Source: JAWKWH01 sp963669285
GTDB taxonomy: Bacteria > Pseudomonadota > Alphaproteobacteria > Rhizobiales > Rhizobiaceae
Direction: 5' to 3'
DNA length: 64,000 nucleotides
Assembly: GCA_963669285.2 (NCBI GenBank)
Contig: CAXXSI010000014.1
Span: 310,001-374,000, forward strand
Under the pieces are notes generated by a model. The model ran no database searches, was not told where the DNA came from, and saw only the letters and a list, made by a program, of their open reading frames with translations. The position numbers were made by a program, and so were the translations under genes. Below are positions 17,179 through 25,851 of this stretch, one piece after another. Position 1 is the stretch's first letter; every line of letters starts with the position of its first letter.

Positions 17179-17290
17179 CATGTGACTTGATCCGTGTTCG
17201 CTCGCAATTCCTGAAACATATGTCCGCCCATGCGGGCAGTTAGACGTGACCCATCAGATACGGGTTAGTGTCATTGGAAAGGATGCAGAA

Positions 17291-17734
17291 ATGAACGTTC
17301 TTGATAGCGGAAGTTTGGGTAGTCAATCTGGAGGGGATTCAGACGACGAACAACTCTTTCGCATAGGTCAGATAGCCAAACAGTTCGGTGTCACCCTGCG
17401 CACGCTGCGGTTCTATGAAGACAAAGGACTGATCAATCCCAAAAGAATAGGCACTACCAGGCTGTATTCGCACAGAGAGCGCACTCGCCTGAAGCTGATA
17501 CTGCTCGGCCGGAAGATCGGCTTCTCGCTACGCGATGTTAAGCAGATGATGGATCTTTATGATCCCGAGGGAAGCAATTTCCGCCAGTTGAAAGTGACGC
17601 TTGAAAAGTCCGAACGGCAGCTTGAGCGCCTCGAAAAACAACGGGCATCGATCAACGAGGCAATCGACGAACTGACATCGGCAATGGATGTCGTGCGCGA
17701 AAGGCTGGATTCCGCGTCCCAGAAGTCAAACTGA
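17291..17734 (+). CDS. MerR-family transcriptional regulator of the acyl-CoA oxidation cluster
   Basis: A 147-residue regulator. After an acidic lead of about 20 residues comes the MerR winged helix-turn-helix: FRIGQIAKQFGVTLRTLRFYEDKGLINP and then TRLYSHRERTRLKLILLGRKIGFSLRDVKQM. The last third is a dimerising helix rich in Lys, Glu and Arg (LEKSERQLERLEKQRASINEAIDEL). No Cys pair for metal binding is present, which argues against a metal sensor and for the LiuR-like branch that controls acyl-CoA degradation. ATG 17291 is preferred over GTG 17246 because GGAAAGGA (17276-17283) sits seven bases upstream. The next gene starts 132 bases downstream, with its own palindrome between them. Confidence 0.85.
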   Translation: MNVLDSGSLGSQSGGDSDDEQLFRIGQIAKQFGVTLRTLRFYEDKGLINPKRIGTTRLYSHRERTRLKLILLGRKIGFSLRDVKQMMDLYDPEGSNFRQLKVTLEKSERQLERLEKQRASINEAIDELTSAMDVVRERLDSASQKSN

Positions 17735-17770
17735 GCGGCCGATAACTCGTACTTTTTTCGCTTTGCAAAT

Positions 17771-17794
17771 TTTGACGTTTACGCAAACGTCAAA
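17771..17794. promoter_or_regulatory. 24-base near-perfect palindromic operator upstream of acyl-CoA dehydrogenase
   Basis: TTTGACGTTTAC faces GCAAACGTCAAA, with 11 of 12 pairs matching. The right part, TTTACGCAAACGTCAA, aligns with the operator at 17164-17178. TTGACG at 17772-17777 could also serve as a -35 element, which would put the operator in the promoter spacer, as in MerR-type promoters with long spacers. The -10 element is not clear. Confidence 0.65.
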
Positions 17795-17866
17795 TTTTTG
17801 TATCCATAACATCGAATACCGGCGTATCCGTTGCCGGTCCCGCATTCTCAATATTGGAGGTTGGTC

Positions 17867-19663
17867 ATGCCAACTTATCAGGCACCGGTTCGCGAAACGC
17901 TATTTGTGCTTAAAGACGTGCTTGGCTACGAGCGATACAGCAACTTGCCAGGCTTTGCCGACGCAACACCCGACGTGCTTGAAGCCATCTTGAACGAAGG
18001 CGGCAAATTTTCAGAGAACGTCCTCCACCCGCTTAACCGAATCGGCGATGAGCAGGGGTGTACACGTCACGACGATGGTACCGTGACAACGCCTGAAGGA
18101 TTTGGCGACGCCTATTTCCAATACCGCCAAAATGGCTGGATGGGGCTTGCAGTTCCGGAGGAATTTGGCGGACAGGGCCTGCCCTACACGGTACATACCG
18201 CGGTTGCCGAATTCATGATTTCGGCCAATCTAGCTTTAATGATGTATCCGGGCCTGACCCAGGGTGCCATGGCTGCAATCATCTCTCATGGCACCGAAGA
18301 ACAGCATCGTATCTGGCTTCCCAAAATGGTCGAGGGGACATGGACAGGCACGATGAACCTGACCGAACCTCACTGCGGTACCGATCTTGGTCTGTTGCGG
18401 ACCAAAGCCACACCTAACGGTGACGGCTCCTACAAAATTTCCGGGCAGAAGATCTTCATCTCCGCCGGTGACCACGACATGTCCGAGAACATCGTCCATC
18501 TGGTTCTCGCGCGCATCGACGGGGCGCCCGAAGGTGTGAAGGGAATCTCGCTGTTCATCGTCCCGAAATACAATCTCAACGATCAGGGCGATCCGGACGG
18601 CAAGAACGGCGTTTCATGCGGTTCACTTGAAGAAAAAATGGGCATTCACGGAAACGCCACCTGCGTCATGAACTACGATGAGGCGACGGGTTATCTGCTT
18701 GGTGAAGAAAACGGTGGACTGAAGGCGATGTTCACGATGATGAACGAAGCGCGCCTCGGTGTCGGACTGCAGGGTCTGTCCGTATCTGAAGCCGCCTATC
18801 AAAATGCCGTCACCTACGCCAAGGACCGGCTCCAGGGTCGTTCGATTTCGGGCGCAAAGGAGCCGGAAAAGAAAGCCGACCCGATTATCGTGCATCCTGA
18901 CATCAGGCGCGTATTGATGACCATCCGCGCTTTTAACGAGGCCAGCCGGGCATTGGTGCTGTGGACAGCGATCAAGTCTGATCTGGCGCACCGGTCGGGC
19001 GACGAGGAAGAAAGGCAAAGCGCAGAGGATCACATGGGGTTGATGACCCCGATCATCAAAGGCGTGTTGTCGGACAAGGGCTTTGACAATGCGGTCATGG
19101 CCCAACAGGTCTACGGTGGTCATGGCTACGTTGAAGAATGGGGTATGAGCCAGTATGTGCGCGATGCGCGCATTACGATGATCTACGAGGGAGCGAACGG
19201 CATTCAGGCGCTTGATCTCGTCGGTCGCAAACTCGGCGCCAACGGTGGTCGCGCTGTTACGGCGTTCTTCAAGGAAGTCGGTGACTTCTGCGAGGAAAAT
19301 CGCTCCGATGAAAAGATGGCGCCTTTGACCAAATCGCTGAAAAAAGGGTTGAACGATCTGCAGGCGGCCACGATGTGGTTCATGCAGAACGCGATGAAAG
19401 AGCCGGACAATGCGGGTGCGGGCTCCACTGACTTCATGCATCTGTTCGGGCTTGTTTCGCTAGGCTACATGTGGGGCTTGATGGCCAAGACCGCTCAAGA
19501 AAATCTGGTCAATGGCGCCGGCGACCAGGCGTCGTTTCACGAGAACAAGCTGATCACAGCAAGGTTTTTCATGGAGCGGATGCTGCCTGAGACCGCAACC
19601 CATCTCAGCCGAATCCAATCAGGCGCCGATTCAATGATGGCGTTGGCGGCAGAGGATTTTTAG
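17867..19663 (+). CDS. Acyl-CoA dehydrogenase, long type with C-terminal domain
   Basis: A 598-residue flavoprotein of the acyl-CoA dehydrogenase superfamily, in the subgroup with an extra C-terminal domain (about 600 residues rather than 390). The substrate and flavin contact motif TEPHCGTDLGL is near residue 165. YGGHGYVEEWGMSQYVRDARITMIYEGANGIQALDLVGRKL near residues 410-450 includes the Glu used as catalytic base in MCAD-like enzymes. This subgroup includes FadE-type dehydrogenases and 3-methylmercaptopropionyl-CoA dehydrogenase (DmdC), and sequence alone does not separate them. TTGGAGG at 17854-17860 supports ATG 17867. It is the first structural gene after the palindrome. Confidence 0.9.
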   Translation: MPTYQAPVRETLFVLKDVLGYERYSNLPGFADATPDVLEAILNEGGKFSENVLHPLNRIGDEQGCTRHDDGTVTTPEGFGDAYFQYRQNGWMGLAVPEEFGGQGLPYTVHTAVAEFMISANLALMMYPGLTQGAMAAIISHGTEEQHRIWLPKMVEGTWTGTMNLTEPHCGTDLGLLRTKATPNGDGSYKISGQKIFISAGDHDMSENIVHLVLARIDGAPEGVKGISLFIVPKYNLNDQGDPDGKNGVSCGSLEEKMGIHGNATCVMNYDEATGYLLGEENGGLKAMFTMMNEARLGVGLQGLSVSEAAYQNAVTYAKDRLQGRSISGAKEPEKKADPIIVHPDIRRVLMTIRAFNEASRALVLWTAIKSDLAHRSGDEEERQSAEDHMGLMTPIIKGVLSDKGFDNAVMAQQVYGGHGYVEEWGMSQYVRDARITMIYEGANGIQALDLVGRKLGANGGRAVTAFFKEVGDFCEENRSDEKMAPLTKSLKKGLNDLQAATMWFMQNAMKEPDNAGAGSTDFMHLFGLVSLGYMWGLMAKTAQENLVNGAGDQASFHENKLITARFFMERMLPETATHLSRIQSGADSMMALAAEDF

Positions 19664-19720
19664 TCCTACAAGAACAGCACGTAATCCGATCAATCGCTTA
19701 CGAGGATAACAGGGTCGCCC

Positions 19721-20893
19721 ATGTCTATTGCACCTTCCGAAGTACTCGACCTACCACCGGCACCTTGGATGGACGACGAACTGACGATGCTCGCTGACAT
19801 GAGCAGAAAGTTCTTCGAGGCCGAGTTGATCCCGGACTATGAGAAATTCGAGGAGCAGGAAAAGGTCGACCGCGCCGTTTGGGAAAAGGCTGGCGAAGCC
19901 GGACTTCTGTGTGCGTCGATGCCTGAGGAACATGGCGGAGCGGGAGGCACATACGCGCATGAAGCGATAATTGCCGAGGCCCTGGGTCACGTCGGCGGCG
20001 ACGGATTTGGCATTTGCCTGCACAATTCGATCGTCGCGCCCTATATCCACCACTACGGGTCCGAAGAACAAAAACAGCGGTGGCTTCCCAAAATGGCATC
20101 CGGCGAGCTCATCGGCGCTATCGCAATGACCGAGCCTGGCGCAGGTTCGGATTTGCAGGGTGTGAAGACAACTGCGGTCAGGGATGGCAATCACTTCCTG
20201 ATAAACGGATCGAAAACGTTCATCACAAACGGACAGCACGCCAACCTGATTATCGTCGTGGCAAAAACCGATCCTTCGGCAGGCGCCAAGGGTACAACCT
20301 TGATGATTGTCGAGACCGATGAGGTGGAAGGTTTTGAACGCGGCCGAAACCTCGACAAGATCGGATTGAAATCCAACGATACATCGGAACTCTTCTTCAA
20401 CAATGTCCGCATTCCCGCCTCCAACATGCTTGGTCAGGAAGAAGGTCAGGGGTTCGTCCAGCTGATGCAGCAACTGCCACAGGAGCGGCTGTTGATCGCC
20501 AATCAAGCCATGGCGATGATCGAGCGCGCGCTGGCGGTAACGATCGACTATGTCAAAGAGCGCAAGGCGTTCGGCAAGGCGGTTATCGAATTTCAGAACA
20601 CCCAGTTCAAACTGGCGGAGCTGAAATCCGAAGCGACCATGCTCAAGGCGTTCATCGACAATTGCATTGGCCAACACATCGAGACAAAACTGACCCCCGA
20701 AACCGCTTCGATGGCCAAGTACCTTTCAACGGATCTCCAGTGCAAAGTGGTCGATGAGTGCCTGCAGCTTCATGGCGGTTATGGCTACATGAACGAATAC
20801 CCGATCGCCCGTATGTTCAGGGATGCCAGGGTTCAAAGAATCTATGGCGGCACGAACGAAATCATGAAACTGTTGATCGCAAGGAGTCTCTGA
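19721..20893 (+). CDS. Acyl-CoA dehydrogenase, long-chain (ACADL-like)
   Basis: A 390-residue acyl-CoA dehydrogenase of normal length. It has MTEPGAGSDLQGVKTTA near residue 132, NGSKTFITNGQHANL near 165 and the C-terminal IYGGTNEIMKLLIARSL. The usual MCAD-type Glu is Gly in YGGTNE. Long-chain and isovaleryl-CoA dehydrogenases show the same pattern and draw the base from an earlier helix, for which the Glu in PQERLL is a candidate. The C-terminal motif closely resembles that of the animal long-chain enzyme ACADL. It lies 57 bases after the first dehydrogenase and two bases before the GST gene, so it belongs to the same operon. Confidence 0.9.
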   Translation: MSIAPSEVLDLPPAPWMDDELTMLADMSRKFFEAELIPDYEKFEEQEKVDRAVWEKAGEAGLLCASMPEEHGGAGGTYAHEAIIAEALGHVGGDGFGICLHNSIVAPYIHHYGSEEQKQRWLPKMASGELIGAIAMTEPGAGSDLQGVKTTAVRDGNHFLINGSKTFITNGQHANLIIVVAKTDPSAGAKGTTLMIVETDEVEGFERGRNLDKIGLKSNDTSELFFNNVRIPASNMLGQEEGQGFVQLMQQLPQERLLIANQAMAMIERALAVTIDYVKERKAFGKAVIEFQNTQFKLAELKSEATMLKAFIDNCIGQHIETKLTPETASMAKYLSTDLQCKVVDECLQLHGGYGYMNEYPIARMFRDARVQRIYGGTNEIMKLLIARSL

Positions 20894-20895
20894 TC

Positions 20896-21531
20896 GTGAC
20901 GGAATTTTCGCTGCATTGCTTCGAAGAGAGCGGCAATGCCTACAAGGCGGCCCTGATGCTCGAATTGTGCGGCGCGGACTGGGCACCGATCGGTGTCAAA
21001 TTTGCCGCAGGCGAAACACGAACTGCGGATTATCGCGAACTCAACGTAATGGGCGAGGTGCCGGTGCTGATCCATCACCGCGATGACGGTGATATCACAA
21101 TCAGCCAATCCGGCGTCATCCTCACCTATCTTTCCAGGCATTTCGGCAAGTTCGGCGCCGAGAATGAGGCGGAAGAACGGGAAATCCTGCGCTGGATCCT
21201 GTTCGACAATCACAAACTGACCGGGAACTTGGCGGCTGGGCGTTTCATGTACAGGTTCATGTCCAAACCGGATGATCCGGTGACGAAATTCCTGCTGGCA
21301 CGCGCTGCCAGCGCCTGGAAAATCCTCAACCAGCATCTCGCGGATCGTGACTGGGTTGCCGCAGACCGACCAACGATCGCAGACCTTTCGCTTTGCGGGT
21401 ATTTGTTCTGGCCTGAACATATCGATGCCGACTGGTCGGATTTCCCCCATATGACGGCCTGGCTTGAGCGCATCAAAACCCTGCCAGGATGGAAAATGCC
21501 ATCGGAATTGATGCCATCGGGAATGGCGTAA
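20896..21531 (+). CDS. Glutathione S-transferase family protein
   Basis: A 211-residue protein with an N-terminal thioredoxin-like domain (SLHCFEESGNAYKAALMLELCG, then VMGEVPVLIHHRDDGDITISQSGVI with the cis-Pro and the Glu/Ser glutathione contacts changed to Gln-Ser) and an all-helical C-terminal domain containing ADLSLCGYLFW. The start is GTG 20896, two bases after the preceding stop, with AAGGAGT at 20881-20887. GSTs inside beta-oxidation operons are seen in other alphaproteobacteria. The substrate is unknown, and detoxification of an unsaturated acyl intermediate is a guess. Confidence 0.85.
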   Translation: MTEFSLHCFEESGNAYKAALMLELCGADWAPIGVKFAAGETRTADYRELNVMGEVPVLIHHRDDGDITISQSGVILTYLSRHFGKFGAENEAEEREILRWILFDNHKLTGNLAAGRFMYRFMSKPDDPVTKFLLARAASAWKILNQHLADRDWVAADRPTIADLSLCGYLFWPEHIDADWSDFPHMTAWLERIKTLPGWKMPSELMPSGMA

Positions 21532-21580
21532 GACACCAAGACACATTGCGCGAACGGCGCACTTGAAAAGGAGAACAACA

Positions 21581-22789
21581 ATGGCCGACGCATTTATTTA
21601 CGACGCCGTACGCACACCGCGAGGTCGCGGAAAGAAAGATGGATCGCTGCATGAAGTCCCGACCGCGAGGCTGGGAGCGAAGGTGCTGGAATCGGTTCGC
21701 GACCGCAATGCGCTTGATACCGGAACCGTGGACGATATCATTTTCGGCTGTGTGGATCCGGTCGGGGAAGCCGGCGGGGTTGTGCCACGCGCTTCAGCGT
21801 TTGAAGCCGGTTATGACATGAAAGCTCCGGGCATGCAGATTTCCCGGTTCTGTGCTTCGGGTCTCGACGCGATCAATCTTGGTGCCGCAAAGATTTCACA
21901 AGGATCCGATGACGTGGTGGTTGCCGGTGGTGTCGAATCGATGTCACGCATCGGCATGGGCGCTTCCGGAAGTGCCTGGGCAATGGATCCGTCTGTCGGC
22001 CTGCCGGGCTGGTTCATGCCGCAGGGCGTTTCCGCCGACCTCATTGCATCAAAGCACGGCTTTTCGCGCGATGATGTCGATGCTTATGCGGTGGAAAGTC
22101 AAAAAAGGGCGGAAAACGCCTGGAAGAGCGGATACTTCAAGGATTCGGTCATCGAGGTGAAGGACCAAAACGGACTGACGATCCTCGATCACGACGAACA
22201 CATGCGTCCCGACACCGACATGCAGTCTCTGGCCTCGCTCAACCCATCGTTTGTGATGATGGGTGAGATGGGCGGTTTCGATGCCGTTGCTGTGCAGCGC
22301 TACCCGGAACTGGAAGCCGTCAACCATGTTCACCATGCCGGCAATTCGTCGGGTATTGTCGATGGTGCCGCCGCTGTGCTGATGGGCTCAAAGAGGGGCG
22401 GCAAATCCATGGGTCTGACACCGCGGGCTAGGATCAGAGCTTTTGCCAATATCGGTTCCGAACCGGCGATCATGCTTACCGGCCCGGTCGATGTGACCGA
22501 AAAGCTGTTGAAGCGGGCAAAAATGAAAATCGAGGATATCGATCTGTTCGAACTCAACGAGGCTTTTGCTTCCGTGGTGCTGCGATACATGCAGGCTTTT
22601 GAAATTCCTCACGATCGCATCAACGTCAATGGCGGCGCGATTGCGATGGGCCATCCGCTTGGCGCGACCGGCGCAATGATATTCGGCACCGTGCTCGATG
22701 AGCTGGAGCGGCGTGACCTCAATACCGCGCTTGTGACGTTGTGCATTGGCGCCGGCATGGGAACCGCGACGATCATCGAGAGGGTTTAG
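21581..22789 (+). CDS. fadA: Acetyl-CoA C-acyltransferase (thiolase)
   Basis: A 402-residue thiolase. The nucleophile Cys91 is in ISRFCASGLDAINLG, the catalytic His358 in VNGGAIAMGHPLGATGA and the second Cys388 in CIGAGMGTA. It cleaves 3-ketoacyl-CoA to acetyl-CoA and a shortened acyl-CoA. It is followed by the FadJ-type multifunctional protein, its usual partner in the trifunctional beta-oxidation complex. AAAAGGAGAA at 21567-21576 fixes the start at ATG 21581 over an in-frame TTG at 21563. Confidence 0.94.
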   Translation: MADAFIYDAVRTPRGRGKKDGSLHEVPTARLGAKVLESVRDRNALDTGTVDDIIFGCVDPVGEAGGVVPRASAFEAGYDMKAPGMQISRFCASGLDAINLGAAKISQGSDDVVVAGGVESMSRIGMGASGSAWAMDPSVGLPGWFMPQGVSADLIASKHGFSRDDVDAYAVESQKRAENAWKSGYFKDSVIEVKDQNGLTILDHDEHMRPDTDMQSLASLNPSFVMMGEMGGFDAVAVQRYPELEAVNHVHHAGNSSGIVDGAAAVLMGSKRGGKSMGLTPRARIRAFANIGSEPAIMLTGPVDVTEKLLKRAKMKIEDIDLFELNEAFASVVLRYMQAFEIPHDRINVNGGAIAMGHPLGATGAMIFGTVLDELERRDLNTALVTLCIGAGMGTATIIERV

Positions 22790-22876
22790 CACCGCCAGGT
22801 GCTGACCTCACATAATCGTTTTTGACCGACTGCCCGCACTATGACACGGGCCACTTTTGACCATGGGAGCTCACAC

Positions 22877-25099
22877 ATGAGCAGCTATAAGAACTTTACC
22901 GTCGAAACCGATAAGGACGGCATCGCACTCGTCACCTGGGATTCGCCCGGAAAGAATATGAACGTTTTCACTGAAGAGGTGATGGACGAGATCGATAAAA
23001 TCATCGACCAGGTCGCAGCCGACGAAGCGATCAAGGGGGCGGTCATCACATCCGGTAAGGAGACGTTCTCCGGCGGAGCCGATCTGACCATGCTGAACCG
23101 CATGTTCGAAACCGTCGAAAAGGAGCGGGCGAAAAATCCGCAAAAAGCGACCAAGATGCTCTTTGATGCAGCCGGTCGCATGTCGTGGCTGTGGCGCAAA
23201 CTGGAAACCTGCGGCAAGCCGTGGGCCTCGGCAATCAATGGCACCTGCATGGGTGGTGCGTTTGAATTGTCGCTGGCCTGCCATGCGCGTGTGGCCGCCG
23301 AAGGCGATCAAGTCAAAATGGGGCTTCCCGAGGTCAAGGTGGGGATTTTCCCCGGTGCCGGAGGAACGCAACGGGTCCCGCGGCTGACCGGCAATCAGGA
23401 TGCGCTGCAGATGCTGACGACCGGTAAAAGCCTCACACCAAAAAAGGCCAAATCGATGGGCCTGATCACTGAAATTGCACCGGCAGACAAGCTGGTTGAA
23501 ACGGCAAAGCAGCTCATCCGTGACGGGCTGGATCCCGAGCAACCTTGGGACAAGAAGGGTTTCAAAGCACCCGGTGGCAGAATCTATTCACCAGCAGGCG
23601 CCAACTTCTGGCCGGCCGCAACCGCTATCCTGCGGCGCGAGACCTACGGCAACTATCCCGCCGCGATCGCGATCGTGAAATGCGTTCACGAGGGGCTGCA
23701 ACTGCCGATGGATACGGCTTTGCTCGTCGAGCAACGTTATTTCACCGAAATCCTGCAGACGACCGAAGCGCGCATGATGGTGCGTTCGCTGTTTGTGTCG
23801 CTTCAGGAGATCAACAAGGGCGCACGACGTCCGGCGGGAATCGAACCGACGAAGTTCAAGAAAATCGGCGTGGTGGGCGCCGGTTTCATGGGCGCCGGCA
23901 TCGCTTACGTAACCGCAAAGGCCGGCATCCCGGTGGTTGTTCTCGACCGGGACATGGAAGCTGCCGAGAAGGGCAAGGCCCATTCGGAAGCTCTGGTCTC
24001 AGGCCTGATCAAGAAAGGGCGTGCCACGGAATCCGACAAGGAACAGCTGTTGTCGCTAATCACTCCATCGGCGGACTATGGCGACCTTGATGGTTGCGAT
24101 CTGGTCATCGAAGCGGTGTTTGAGGATTCCGCCATCAAGAAAGCCGTGACAGAAAGTTCCGAGGCCGTGTTATCGAAGGACGCTATTTTTGCGTCCAATA
24201 CATCGACGATCCCGATTACCGGCCTTGCCAAAAATTCCAAGCGGTCGGCGAACTTCATCGGCATCCATTTCTTCTCGCCCGTCGACCGCATGATGCTGGT
24301 CGAGATCATTCTCGGCAAGAAAACCGAAGACAAGGCGTTGGCGGTAGCGATCGACTACGTTCGCGCGATCAAGAAAACGCCGGTGGTCGTCAACGATACC
24401 CGCGGTTTCTACGTCAACCGCTGTGTGCTGCGCTATATGTCCGAGGCCTACAACATGCTGGTCGAAGGCGTTCCGCCGGCGATGATCGAGAATGCGGCCA
24501 AAATGGCCGGCATGCCGGTCGGTCCGTTGGCGCTCAATGATGAAACCGCCGTCGACCTGTCACAGAAGATCATGCGCCAAACGATGCGTGATCTGGGTGA
24601 GAAATCGGTCGATGCAGAACACATGGCCCTGGTCGACACAATGGTGGACAAACATGGACGCTTGGGCCGGAAGGCCGGCAAAGGGTTTTATGACTACCCG
24701 GCCAAGCCGGCCAAGAAGCATCTGTGGCCCGGGCTGGCGGACCTCTATCCGCAACAGGATCCAGACACGGTGGATGTCGACGTATTGAAGAAGCGCTTTC
24801 TGACGACGATCGCGCTGGAGGCAGTGCGCGTCATGGAGGAAGGGATTGTAACCGACCCACGCGAGGCCGACGTCGGTTCCATTCTGGCCTTTGGATTCGC
24901 GCCCTACACAGGTGGTGTCCTGTCCTATATCGACGGGATGGGTGCTGCCGCCTTTGTGGAACAGGCCAAGCAGTTGCAAAAGAAGTACGGCAAACAATTC
25001 AAGGCGCCGAAACTGCTTACCGAAATGGCCGGAGACAACGAAACATTCTACCAGCGCTTCAATCCGTACAATGCCGGCGAGGGCCAGAAGGCGGCGTAA
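22877..25099 (+). CDS. fadJ: Multifunctional fatty acid oxidation protein (enoyl-CoA hydratase/3-hydroxyacyl-CoA dehydrogenase)
   Basis: A 740-residue fusion. Residues 1 to about 200 are a crotonase domain with the oxyanion segments SGKETFSGGADL and INGTCMGGAFELSLACHARV and the catalytic Glu region MGLPEVKVGIFPGAGGTQRVPRL. A NAD-binding 3-hydroxyacyl-CoA dehydrogenase domain begins near residue 328 (IGVVGAGFMGAGIAYVTAKAG) and continues through IGIHFFSPVDRMMLVEII. C-terminal dehydrogenase domains follow. It hydrates enoyl-CoA and oxidises the product for the upstream thiolase. The start at 22877 is set by GGGAG at 22865-22869. A terminator-like hairpin follows at 25124-25143. Confidence 0.95.
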   Translation: MSSYKNFTVETDKDGIALVTWDSPGKNMNVFTEEVMDEIDKIIDQVAADEAIKGAVITSGKETFSGGADLTMLNRMFETVEKERAKNPQKATKMLFDAAGRMSWLWRKLETCGKPWASAINGTCMGGAFELSLACHARVAAEGDQVKMGLPEVKVGIFPGAGGTQRVPRLTGNQDALQMLTTGKSLTPKKAKSMGLITEIAPADKLVETAKQLIRDGLDPEQPWDKKGFKAPGGRIYSPAGANFWPAATAILRRETYGNYPAAIAIVKCVHEGLQLPMDTALLVEQRYFTEILQTTEARMMVRSLFVSLQEINKGARRPAGIEPTKFKKIGVVGAGFMGAGIAYVTAKAGIPVVVLDRDMEAAEKGKAHSEALVSGLIKKGRATESDKEQLLSLITPSADYGDLDGCDLVIEAVFEDSAIKKAVTESSEAVLSKDAIFASNTSTIPITGLAKNSKRSANFIGIHFFSPVDRMMLVEIILGKKTEDKALAVAIDYVRAIKKTPVVVNDTRGFYVNRCVLRYMSEAYNMLVEGVPPAMIENAAKMAGMPVGPLALNDETAVDLSQKIMRQTMRDLGEKSVDAEHMALVDTMVDKHGRLGRKAGKGFYDYPAKPAKKHLWPGLADLYPQQDPDTVDVDVLKKRFLTTIALEAVRVMEEGIVTDPREADVGSILAFGFAPYTGGVLSYIDGMGAAAFVEQAKQLQKKYGKQFKAPKLLTEMAGDNETFYQRFNPYNAGEGQKAA

Positions 25100-25123
25100 A
25101 ACCCGCAGATCGAACTGGAGATG

Positions 25124-25143
25124 AACCCGGTTTCGACCGGGTT
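25124..25143 (+). terminator. Hairpin downstream of fadJ
   Basis: AACCCGG and CCGGGTT form seven-base arms around TTTCGA, followed by TATCCC. The T-run is short, so termination may be partial, and the thioesterase gene 65 bases further on could be read through. Confidence 0.5.
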
Positions 25144-25208
25144 TATCCCGGATCCGGACCACAGATCGGCAACCACTTAGACCCGGCGGACCAATCGGAG
25201 CGTGATCG

Positions 25209-25760
25209 ATGTATGTTTGGGGCAGGCTAATCAAGGTTGTCGTGACCAAACACAGGCGCGGCGCATTTCATGCCGGCGCAGAAAGCTGTTTGCAGTTCCG
25301 CTGCCTGCCGACCGATATCGATCCAAATCTCCATCTTAACAACGCCAGATACATGATGCTGGCGGATATGGGGCGTCTCGACATTTTCTTCCGATCCGGA
25401 TTGATGGCGCTCGCCAGGAAGAACAACTGGGGTCCGATGATGGGAGGCGTGCAAGCTGTCTATGTTCGTGAAATCAGACTTTGGCGCCGGTTCGAAGTGA
25501 TCTCCACCATGGAAACCTGGCAGGGTACTCAGGCACTGGGGCGTCACCAATTTCTCCTGGAAAACGGGCTGACGGCCGCCACGCTGCTGACAACGGCCGG
25601 GGTGTATGATTTCGAAAACCGGAAGTTCCTGCAGATCAGTGATGTTGTGTCTGCGCTGGGGCACAATGCCGATCCCCGCCCCATGGATGAGGCCGAAGCA
25701 TTGTTTATAAAAACGCATCGTAAACTGAGAGAACGATCGAAGCTTCCAGTCAGGGCCTAG
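25209..25760 (+). CDS. Acyl-CoA thioesterase family protein (hotdog fold)
   Basis: A 183-residue protein with a single hotdog domain. The signature LPTDIDPNLHLNNARYMMLADMGRLD near residues 35-60 holds the Asp/His region used by 4-hydroxybenzoyl-CoA thioesterase and YbgC-like enzymes. MYVREIRLWRRFEV and GRHQFLLENG follow. The overall pattern is closest to the THEM6-like group. The start at 25209 is preceded by GGAG near 25197. It follows the beta-oxidation operon and may release CoA from acyl intermediates, but the hairpin between them leaves co-transcription uncertain. Confidence 0.82.
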   Translation: MYVWGRLIKVVVTKHRRGAFHAGAESCLQFRCLPTDIDPNLHLNNARYMMLADMGRLDIFFRSGLMALARKNNWGPMMGGVQAVYVREIRLWRRFEVISTMETWQGTQALGRHQFLLENGLTAATLLTTAGVYDFENRKFLQISDVVSALGHNADPRPMDEAEALFIKTHRKLRERSKLPVRA

Positions 25761-25851
25761 ATAAGAAGCCAAATCTCCCAAAATGGGGTGGACTCGCCCC
25801 AAGGTGGGCAATAGTATTGCGAGGACTTTTTTCCTGTTTGGTTTGTGCACG

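Larger units (their letters stand above)
16745..17290. other. Intergenic region with regulatory sites between podJ and merR
   Basis: This 546-base divergent gap holds the podJ and MerR gene promoters. It contains three GANTC (CcrM methylation) sites at 16971, 17120 and 17134, an eight-base-arm inverted repeat at 17085-17104, a sigma70-like promoter at 17132-17159 and a palindromic operator at 17165-17178. GTTAATCTTTTAG near 16946 holds one TTAA half-site but no full CtrA box. No RNA gene or open frame is convincing. A longer GTG start for the MerR protein exists at 17246. Confidence 0.55.

Noticed and set aside
18623..19441. 272-residue frame antisense to the first acyl-CoA dehydrogenase
   Set aside because: Antisense shadow with no family resemblance.
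22792..22812. Hairpin AGCACC-GCC-AGGTGCT after the thiolase stop as a terminator
   Set aside because: It is short, has no T-run and lies inside a co-directional operon.
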